Shown one piece after another: positions 7,276 to 12,083 of a DNA stretch of 12,083 nt. The DNA is from Acidobacteriota bacterium (GTDB lineage Bacteria > Acidobacteriota > Terriglobia > Terriglobales > Acidobacteriaceae), in contig QIAW01000355.1 of the NCBI GenBank assembly GCA_003225655.1, forward strand, positions 1 through 12,083, given 5' to 3'. Each line of letters starts with the position of its first letter. Position 1 is the stretch's first letter. Made by a program: the position numbers and the translations under genes. Under the pieces are notes generated by a model. That model did not search any database. It saw only the letters and a program-made list of their open reading frames with translations, and was not told the origin of the DNA.

Positions 7276-7722
7276 TCAATTCTCGATCAGGTATTCCACT
7301 TGAACATCCGGGGTCGCGACCGCGACCGTGCCGTAGAGCGGTCACCTGCCCTTGAACGCCTCCACCAGTTGCTTCGCGCCGGCGTCAGTGATGCCCTTCA
7401 TCCGAAACTGAAGGCGCACGGAATTGAATAAGGAAACATCCGGGCGCACAGGTTTTGAACGGTCCATGAATCCGTGGATTTTGACGCTGATCCCCCGCAA
7501 CGGAAGGCTTGCCGATTTTGCCAGAACCTGAATTAGTTCCACGCCGCAGCAAGCCACGCCAGAGAGAAACAGCTCGGCGGGGGTGATCGCCTCGCCGGGA
7601 CAGCCATTCTGTTCAGGCCCGTCGACAATGAAGTGGTGGTTCCGCGCACTGCATAATACCCGGCCAAAAGTGTCTGTAGAAGATGCCGTCGCCTCGTACT
7701 GCCTGATCTCCGCCTGTGCCAC
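7276..7722 (-). CDS. OsmC-like redox protein with in-frame UGA at the second catalytic Cys position (candidate selenoprotein)
   Basis: The start is GTG at 7720-7722, with AAGGGAG 7 nt upstream. The frame reads MAQAEIRQYEATA, ARNHHFIVDGPEQNG, then the OsmC helix TPAELFLSGVACCGVELIQV, whose second C aligns with the first catalytic Cys of OsmC/Ohr proteins. After EAFKGR comes TGA (7342-7344). The frame stays open beyond it for 21 residues (PLYGTVAVATPDVQVEYLIE, then N) to TGA at 7276-7278. These residues look like the normal OsmC C-terminus, in which the second catalytic Cys is followed by Pro (CP). The full product would have 148 residues, a usual length for the family; stopping at the first TGA gives 126 and loses the redox partner. 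OsmC-type enzymes reduce organic hydroperoxides in the cytoplasm through a Cys pair. The alternatives are selenocysteine at residue 127 or a Cys-to-stop mutation. The hairpin directly downstream favours selenocysteine. The gene stands alone, divergent from the histidine kinase. Confidence 0.8.
7309..7344 (-). promoter_or_regulatory. Candidate bacterial SECIS element after the in-frame UGA
   Basis: Read on the minus strand, the UGA at 7344-7342 is followed, from nucleotide 15 after it, by GGUCGC-GGUC-GCGACC: a 6-bp stem (7322-7327 with 7312-7317) and a GGUC loop (7318-7321). A short lower stem, CGG with CCG (nucleotides 9-11 with 31-33), is possible, leaving a CAC bulge. Bacterial SECIS elements start at the UGA, have the apical loop roughly 16-37 nt downstream, and carry a G in the first two loop positions. 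As I recall it, the E. coli fdhF element also has a GGUC loop on a GC-rich stem, about 19 nt after UGA. The stem here lies within alternating Val/Ala codons (GTC GCG), which can form such hairpins by chance. Confidence 0.5.
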
Positions 7723-7919
7723 GCTGATGCTCCCTTCTGAGCTTAGGGTGAATCTTCTACTATGGTACCAACCGCCCCTGAAAAACTATCGCTGAATTAC
7801 CAGCCAAGACCGCAAAAGCAGAACTCTTTGGAGCTAAGACACAGTCAAGATCGCTCTCTCGACGGCCTGGGGGCATCACCAGGCTGGTGGTTAGCTCATC
7901 TGCGATATATTCTTGAGTT
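7723..7919. promoter_or_regulatory. Divergent intergenic region (OsmC-like / histidine kinase) with an inverted repeat
   Basis: These 197 bp separate the divergent starts of the OsmC-like gene and the two-component operon, and must hold promoters for both. The only clear structure is CACCAG-G-CTGGTG at 7877-7889, a perfect 6-bp inverted repeat about 30 bp upstream of the kinase start. It could be a binding site, for example for the response regulator encoded in the operon, or a leader hairpin. No convincing -35/-10 pair was recognised on either strand. Confidence 0.35.
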
Positions 7920-9263
7920 GTGATTCGTCTTCTCGAATCCAGCCGATCGCCCACAGCAGGCCTATTGCTGGGACTGATCATTACCGTTGTCGCCGTAGTG
8001 GCCTACTCGGTGTACATCACGTTGCAGATCTCGGGGCTTCGCGAACTGCAGCACAACCTGGCTGATCGAAATCGCAAAGATTCATTGCAGCTACTGCGCA
8101 TCCAGAACGATCTCAACTCGCTTGCGCTCGCCATGCGCGACATGCTCGATAACGATGAACCCTATCCCCTCACCGCGTGGTCGGGACAGTTCCAACGCAT
8201 ACGCGTGGATTTGGAGGATGCGCTGCGACTTGAGGAGCAGACCTCCATTGCCTACCGTACGCCCGAGCAGAGGCAATACTTAGGAAACTCTGTGGTGCAG
8301 TTTTGGGATGCGTCAGACCGTATGTTTACGCTTGCGCGCGATGGCAAAGAACCCGAGGCCCGGGCGCAAATCCGGCTTTCGCTTATGGCGCGTCAGGAAG
8401 CGTTGAACACCGCTGTTGCCAGGCTGCTCGTTCAAAACAATGAGAGCGAACAGGAGGCGGCGGTACGGGCCAATGAGATCTATGATCACGTCCAGCAGCA
8501 GGTCTACGTATTTCTCACCGCAACATTGACTGTGATCCTGGTCACGAGTCTCTACTTAATACGTTCCAACCGGGAGCTGTTTGCCCGGCTGGAGGTCCTC
8601 TCCGGACAGCGAAGTGAGTTGGCTCAAAAGCTGATTTCTACGCAGGAATCCACATTGCGTTACATCTCTCGGGAGCTGCACGACGAGTTTGGCCAGATCC
8701 TGACTGCGATTGGTTCGATATTGGGCCGAGCAGGAAGCCAGGCTCCTGAAGGATCTCGTCTTCGCGCTGACCTGCGCGAAGTGCGCGAGATTGCCCAATC
8801 GACGCTCGATAATGTTCGCAGTCTCTCGCAAGCGTTGCACCCCGTCATTCTTGACGAAGCTGGGCTGGAAAGCACTCTCGACTGGTACATTCCCACGGTG
8901 GAAAGGCAGACGGGGCTTGTCATAGGCTATGAAAAATCAGGAATACCCTTTCCCATCAATGGCAGCGCGGGTATTCACATTTATCGCGTGTTGCAGGAAG
9001 CTTTGAATAACGTCGCCCGGCATTCCGGCGCTCACCAAGCCTGGGTGCGGCTGCGATACGTGCCTAACGCCTTGGAACTCGAAGTCGAGGATCACGGCAC
9101 AGGAATCGGAGCGCGGTCCTCCAAGCACACTATCGGCCTGGTAGCCATGCGGGAGCGGGCGGAACTGCTGGGTGGGACCATTGAGTTCCTGCAACCTACC
9201 GATCATGGAACGCTGGTTCGTCTGAGAATTCCAAGAGAGCAGCAGGATTCATATGGCCGATAA
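7920..9263 (+). CDS. NarL/UhpB-type sensor histidine kinase (HisKA_3)
   Basis: The protein has 447 residues. A stop (7914-7916) lies just upstream in frame, so the GTG at 7920 is the first usable start, with only a weak ribosome site. Two membrane segments (about 13-36, GLLLGLIITVVAVVAYSVYI, and about 196-215, VFLTATLTVILVTSLYLI) flank a mainly helical periplasmic sensor of about 155 residues that resembles a four-helix bundle. The HisKA_3 dimerisation helix carries the phospho-acceptor His254 in SRELHDEFGQIL. The ATPase domain shows the N box (LQEALNNVARHSG, 359-370), G1 (VEDHGTGIG, 389-397) and G2 (GLVAMRERAELLGGT, 406-420). It autophosphorylates and passes phosphate to the response regulator whose start overlaps its last 11 nt. 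The sensed signal is unknown. The operon also encodes an exported CRTAC1 protein. Confidence 0.94.
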   Translation: MIRLLESSRSPTAGLLLGLIITVVAVVAYSVYITLQISGLRELQHNLADRNRKDSLQLLRIQNDLNSLALAMRDMLDNDEPYPLTAWSGQFQRIRVDLEDALRLEEQTSIAYRTPEQRQYLGNSVVQFWDASDRMFTLARDGKEPEARAQIRLSLMARQEALNTAVARLLVQNNESEQEAAVRANEIYDHVQQQVYVFLTATLTVILVTSLYLIRSNRELFARLEVLSGQRSELAQKLISTQESTLRYISRELHDEFGQILTAIGSILGRAGSQAPEGSRLRADLREVREIAQSTLDNVRSLSQALHPVILDEAGLESTLDWYIPTVERQTGLVIGYEKSGIPFPINGSAGIHIYRVLQEALNNVARHSGAHQAWVRLRYVPNALELEVEDHGTGIGARSSKHTIGLVAMRERAELLGGTIEFLQPTDHGTLVRLRIPREQQDSYGR

Positions 9264-9882
9264 GATCTCCGTCTTACTTGTAGACGACCACAGCCTGGTA
9301 CGGCGTGGATTCCGGCGCCTGCTCGAGGACGCATCCGATATTGATGTGGCCGGTGAAGCAAGCGACGGAGCTGAAGCAGTTCGGCTGGCCGAGAAACTTC
9401 GACCACAGGTCATTGTGATGGATTGTGCGCTGCCCGGTATGAGCGGACTGGTTGCAACCCGCCGCATTCTTGAACTGTCTCCCCAAATCGCTGTCCTGAT
9501 GCTGAGCATGCATTCCGAAGACACCTGGGTGCGCCAGTCTTTCGACGCCGGTGCTCGTGGATATCTTCTCAAGAATGCCATTGACCTGGACCTGGCCACA
9601 GCAATCAGGAAGGTCGCGGCAGGCGAGACGGTACTCGATCCCCAGATCTCTCGACCCTCTGCGTTGAAAGGTGAGCGGGACTACGGTCTAACCGTTCGCG
9701 AACTTGAAATCCTGCAATTGATCGTTGATGGCAAATCCAACAAGGAGATCGCAGCTCAACTCGAACTTAGCGTAAACACTGTAGCCGTCCATCGCGCCAA
9801 CATCATGGATGCATTGGGAATTCACAAGACGGCAGAACTCGTGGTTTATGCGATCCGCAATGGGTTGGTGAATCTCCCTTGA
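9253..9882 (+). CDS. NarL/FixJ-family response regulator
   Basis: The protein has 209 residues, normal for the family. The N-terminal receiver domain has the acidic pair Asp11/Asp12 (LLVDDHSLVRRG), the phosphorylation site Asp57 (VIVMDCALPGMSG), Ser85 (MLSMHSED) and Lys107 (GYLLKNA). The C-terminal LuxR/GerE helix-turn-helix covers about residues 148-203 (LTVRELEILQLIVDGKSNKE, IAAQLELSVNTVAVHRANIM). The ATG at 9253 overlaps the kinase stop by 11 nt, indicating translational coupling and a cognate pair. The stop overlaps the TTG start of the downstream CRTAC1 gene. It likely regulates transcription of its own operon or nearby envelope genes, but its targets cannot be read from the sequence. 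Confidence 0.96.
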   Translation: MADKISVLLVDDHSLVRRGFRRLLEDASDIDVAGEASDGAEAVRLAEKLRPQVIVMDCALPGMSGLVATRRILELSPQIAVLMLSMHSEDTWVRQSFDAGARGYLLKNAIDLDLATAIRKVAAGETVLDPQISRPSALKGERDYGLTVRELEILQLIVDGKSNKEIAAQLELSVNTVAVHRANIMDALGIHKTAELVVYAIRNGLVNLP

Positions 9883-11585
9883 ACCGCAGATCATTCCTTA
9901 CACGCCTGGTTGCTCTCGCAGCCGCCTCCGGTTGGCAATGCAGGGACGCATGGGCGGCGCCTGGACCACAAACTCCTACCCCAGGTTTCAGCCTGGTAGA
10001 CGTTACCACTCGAGCGGGCATTGAGTTTCACCACAACAGTGGAGCCTATGGGGGAAAGCTTCTTCCTGAAACGCTCGGTTCCGGCTGCGCTTTCCTGGAC
10101 TACGATGGTGACGGCTGGCAAGACATTCTTTTGATCAATGGGATGGATTGGCCTGGGCATAAACGCCAGCGCAGTTCTCTGCGGCTTTACCGCAATAATC
10201 GCAATGGGAGCTTCACCGACGTAACCCGCAAGGCAGGTCTCGACGTCGAGATCTATGGCATGGGCGTAGCTGTCGGCGACTATAACAATGACGGTTTTCC
10301 CGACATCCTGATCACCTGCGTTGGCCAGAACCGCCTATTCAAGAATACCGGCAAGGGTACCTTCGTTGATGTCACCAATTCCAGCGGGCTCTCTGGCAGA
10401 CAGGCTTTTAGCACCTCGGCCCTCTGGTTCGACTTTGATCGCGATGGCCTTCTCGATCTGTTTGTGTGTAACTACGTCAAGTGGTCGCCCGAACACGATG
10501 TATTTTGCAGCCTCGATGGCAAGCGCAAGTCCTACTGTACGCCCGAAGCTTACCGAGGCGAGACCTGCTGGCTCTTCCACAATCGTGGCGACGGGACTTT
10601 TGAGGATGTCACGGCAAAGAGCGGCATCTTCGACACGAGTTCGAAATCACTCGGCGTGGCCATGCTCGATGATAACCAGGATGGCTGGCCCGATTTGCTC
10701 GTGGCCAACGATACGCAGCCTAACAAGCTGTACAGAAACCTGCGCAATGGCACCTTCAAGGATGTCGCGGTGGAGGCTGGTATCGCGTTCAGCACCGAGG
10801 GAAAGGCGCGCGCCGGTATGGGCATCGATGCGGCTGATTTTGAGAACTCAGGCAAAACGGGCATCGCCATCACCAATTTCGACAACGAAATGATCGGCCT
10901 TTATCGCGCGGCCGGCAAAGGTTCCTACGAGGACGTAGCAACCCAGGCTGGTGTTGGAGCCGTATCGAAAAACAGCCTGGGATTCGGATGTGTATTCCTC
11001 GATGCCGATCTGGACGGCGCGCCGGATCTGGTCATTGCAAACGGTCACATCGATGAAACCGTACGCAACATACGAGGCAATGTTGGCTATGCCCAGCCGC
11101 CACATCTTTTTCTCAATGACGGAAGGGGTAATTTTCGAGATGTTGCTTCGCAGGCCGGCGCCGAATTTGCCCGCCCTAAAGTCGGGCGTGGCCTGGCTTA
11201 TGGCGACTTTGATCGTGATGGCGATCTCGATATTCTCATGACCACAAACAAAGGCCCTGCCTTCTTGTTCCGCAACGATCAACTCTTGGGGAACCATAGC
11301 ATCCGGTTCCGGCTGACCGGCACAAAATCAAATCGCGATGCTATCGGGGCCACGGTGCGCATATTCCACGGCGGATCGAGCCAATCACGGCTGGTGAAGA
11401 GCGGATCCAGTTATTTATCTCAATCGGAGCTGCCGGTTACATTTGGACTAGGAAAGCGCGATCGAATCGATCGCGTCGTGCTCCAGTGGCCCAGCGGAAG
11501 AACGGAAGAGTACAAAAATCTCGCAGCAGGCCGCGCCTATGAATGCGTGGAGGCCGGCAAGATCACTCCTCTTACAGGCTTCTAA
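9879..11585 (+). CDS. Tat-exported CRTAC1-family FG-GAP/VCBS protein with ASPIC/UnbV domain
   Basis: The protein has 568 residues. The TTG start at 9879-9881 overlaps the response-regulator stop (TTGA), so translation is probably coupled. It was chosen because it immediately precedes a twin-arginine signal (NRRSFLTRLVALAAASGW, cleavage about AWA-APG). Seven FG-GAP-type loops follow: DYDGDGWQD, DYNNDGFPD, DFDRDGLLD, DDNQDGWPD, DFENSGKTG (degenerate), DADLDGAPD and DFDRDGDLD. A Cys-containing insertion (CSLDGKRKSYCTPEAYRGET) lies between loops three and four. Residues about 472-560 form the ASPIC/UnbV domain (NHSIRFRLTGTKSNRDAIGA, SGSSYLSQSELPVTFGLG, VVLQWPSGRTEEYKNL). A Tat signal implies export after folding, perhaps with bound metal. 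It is the third gene of the kinase-regulator operon and shares its architecture with the Sec-exported protein at 1-1407. The molecular function of bacterial members is unknown. Confidence 0.94.
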   Translation: MNRRSFLTRLVALAAASGWQCRDAWAAPGPQTPTPGFSLVDVTTRAGIEFHHNSGAYGGKLLPETLGSGCAFLDYDGDGWQDILLINGMDWPGHKRQRSSLRLYRNNRNGSFTDVTRKAGLDVEIYGMGVAVGDYNNDGFPDILITCVGQNRLFKNTGKGTFVDVTNSSGLSGRQAFSTSALWFDFDRDGLLDLFVCNYVKWSPEHDVFCSLDGKRKSYCTPEAYRGETCWLFHNRGDGTFEDVTAKSGIFDTSSKSLGVAMLDDNQDGWPDLLVANDTQPNKLYRNLRNGTFKDVAVEAGIAFSTEGKARAGMGIDAADFENSGKTGIAITNFDNEMIGLYRAAGKGSYEDVATQAGVGAVSKNSLGFGCVFLDADLDGAPDLVIANGHIDETVRNIRGNVGYAQPPHLFLNDGRGNFRDVASQAGAEFARPKVGRGLAYGDFDRDGDLDILMTTNKGPAFLFRNDQLLGNHSIRFRLTGTKSNRDAIGATVRIFHGGSSQSRLVKSGSSYLSQSELPVTFGLGKRDRIDRVVLQWPSGRTEEYKNLAAGRAYECVEAGKITPLTGF

Positions 11586-11670
11586 TCCTTTTGTATTATT
11601 GCTTCCTCTCCTCTTTGCGTAGAAGATTTCAGAATTCTTTGAAGCCAAGACCAGTCAAGGAAGTGCAGAG

Positions 11671-12083
11671 ATGCGGAATAAAGGAACCATCCATTCTCGA
11701 AGGTTCGGCGCAAGCCGGAAGAGATTACTTTGGCTCGTCATTCTATTGGGCTTCAGCTCGGCTGCTCGCGGGCAAACCAATCTGGCCGTTCTTACCGGTA
11801 GCATCCAAGACCCGCAGAAGGGCATGATTGCCAGCGCCCGTGTGGAATTGCGTTCAGAGGCCAGGGGTGACGTGCGCAGCACGGCGACCAACAATTCTGG
11901 TTTCTTTGAGATTGCGGGGCTCCTGCCCGGGGAGTACCGGCTTGAAGTCAAGGCGCCCAATTTCGCCACTCTCAGCCAGCCCATCACTCTTGAAGTCGGA
12001 GAAAAGAGCAATCTCGAACTCACGTTGAAGTTGGGGCCGGTTGACGAAACTGTGGAGGTCAGCGGCAAAGGTGAGTTGCTGAA
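11671..12083 (+). CDS. TonB-dependent receptor-like protein with carboxypeptidase-regulatory domain, partial (3' end off right edge)
   Basis: From ATG at 11671 (AGGA 9 nt upstream) 137 codons are open to the window edge. The signal peptide is SRKRLLWLVILLGFSSAARG, cleaved before QTN. It is followed by a carboxypeptidase-regulatory-like beta-sandwich: LTGSIQDPQKGMIASARVEL, TATNNSGFFEIAGLLPGEYR and FATLSQPITLEVGEKSNLEL, then LGPVDETVEVSGKG. This start is characteristic of the large Oar-like TonB-dependent outer-membrane proteins numerous in Acidobacteriota, of which only the first roughly tenth would be visible. The plug and barrel lie outside the window, so assignment as a receptor is inference. 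It lies 85 bp after the CRTAC1 gene on the same strand, with no convincing terminator between, and may belong to the same transcript. Confidence 0.88.
   Translation, partial: MRNKGTIHSRRFGASRKRLLWLVILLGFSSAARGQTNLAVLTGSIQDPQKGMIASARVELRSEARGDVRSTATNNSGFFEIAGLLPGEYRLEVKAPNFATLSQPITLEVGEKSNLELTLKLGPVDETVEVSGKGELL

Noticed and set aside
7130..7345. Minus-strand 71-codon open frame downstream of the OsmC-like gene
   Set aside because: It is out of frame with the OsmC-like C-terminus that overlaps it and has no recognisable domain. The in-frame continuation of the OsmC protein explains this stretch better.
11586..11670. Intrinsic terminator between the CRTAC1 and TonB-receptor-like genes
   Set aside because: The gap is pyrimidine-rich but has no stable GC stem followed by a U-run on the plus strand.

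Overview
The window looks like part of an Acidobacteriota chromosome (probably class Terriglobia). This is inferred from gene content. The window combines a VWFA protein of the acidobacterial type, a TonB-receptor-like protein with an N-terminal carboxypeptidase-regulatory domain, two CRTAC1-type FG-GAP/VCBS proteins, and a secreted glycoside hydrolase carrying a train of Ig-like (Big_3_5-type) domains. No rRNA, tRNA, CRISPR array or insertion sequence was seen.

Left block (1-2614, minus strand): a LacI-family regulator (1457-2614) is followed 49 bp downstream by a secreted CRTAC1/FG-GAP protein that runs off the left edge (1-1407). The 296-bp divergent region 2615-2910 holds a perfect 16-bp palindrome with a central CpG (2824-2839). 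It directly abuts a sigma70-like promoter (2840-2869) that points at the plus-strand VWFA gene.

Central block (2911-7152, plus strand): two secreted-protein genes, both broken as read. The VWFA gene (2911-4739) has one in-frame TAA and one single-base frameshift. The GH16 glucanase-like gene with five Ig-like repeats (4827-7152) has lost about 44-47 bp just before its catalytic ExDxxE motif, which also shifts the frame. A second inverted repeat resembling the LacI-type palindrome sits between them (4750-4762).

OsmC block (7276-7722, minus strand): an OsmC-like redox protein. Its frame meets a TGA exactly where the family's second catalytic cysteine is expected, before a Pro, and then continues in frame for 21 family-like residues to a second TGA. 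A 6-bp hairpin with a GGUC loop starts 15 nt after that TGA, as in a bacterial SECIS element. This is the best candidate for something new in the window: a selenocysteine-containing OsmC.

Right block (7920-12083, plus strand): a NarL/UhpB-type membrane histidine kinase, its response regulator and a Tat-exported CRTAC1/ASPIC-UnbV protein overlap end to start and look like one translationally coupled operon. After 85 bp comes the 5' part of a TonB-receptor-like gene, cut by the right edge. Taken together, the window encodes mainly cell-envelope and secreted proteins, probably for polysaccharide capture and degradation, under one LacI-type and one two-component regulator.
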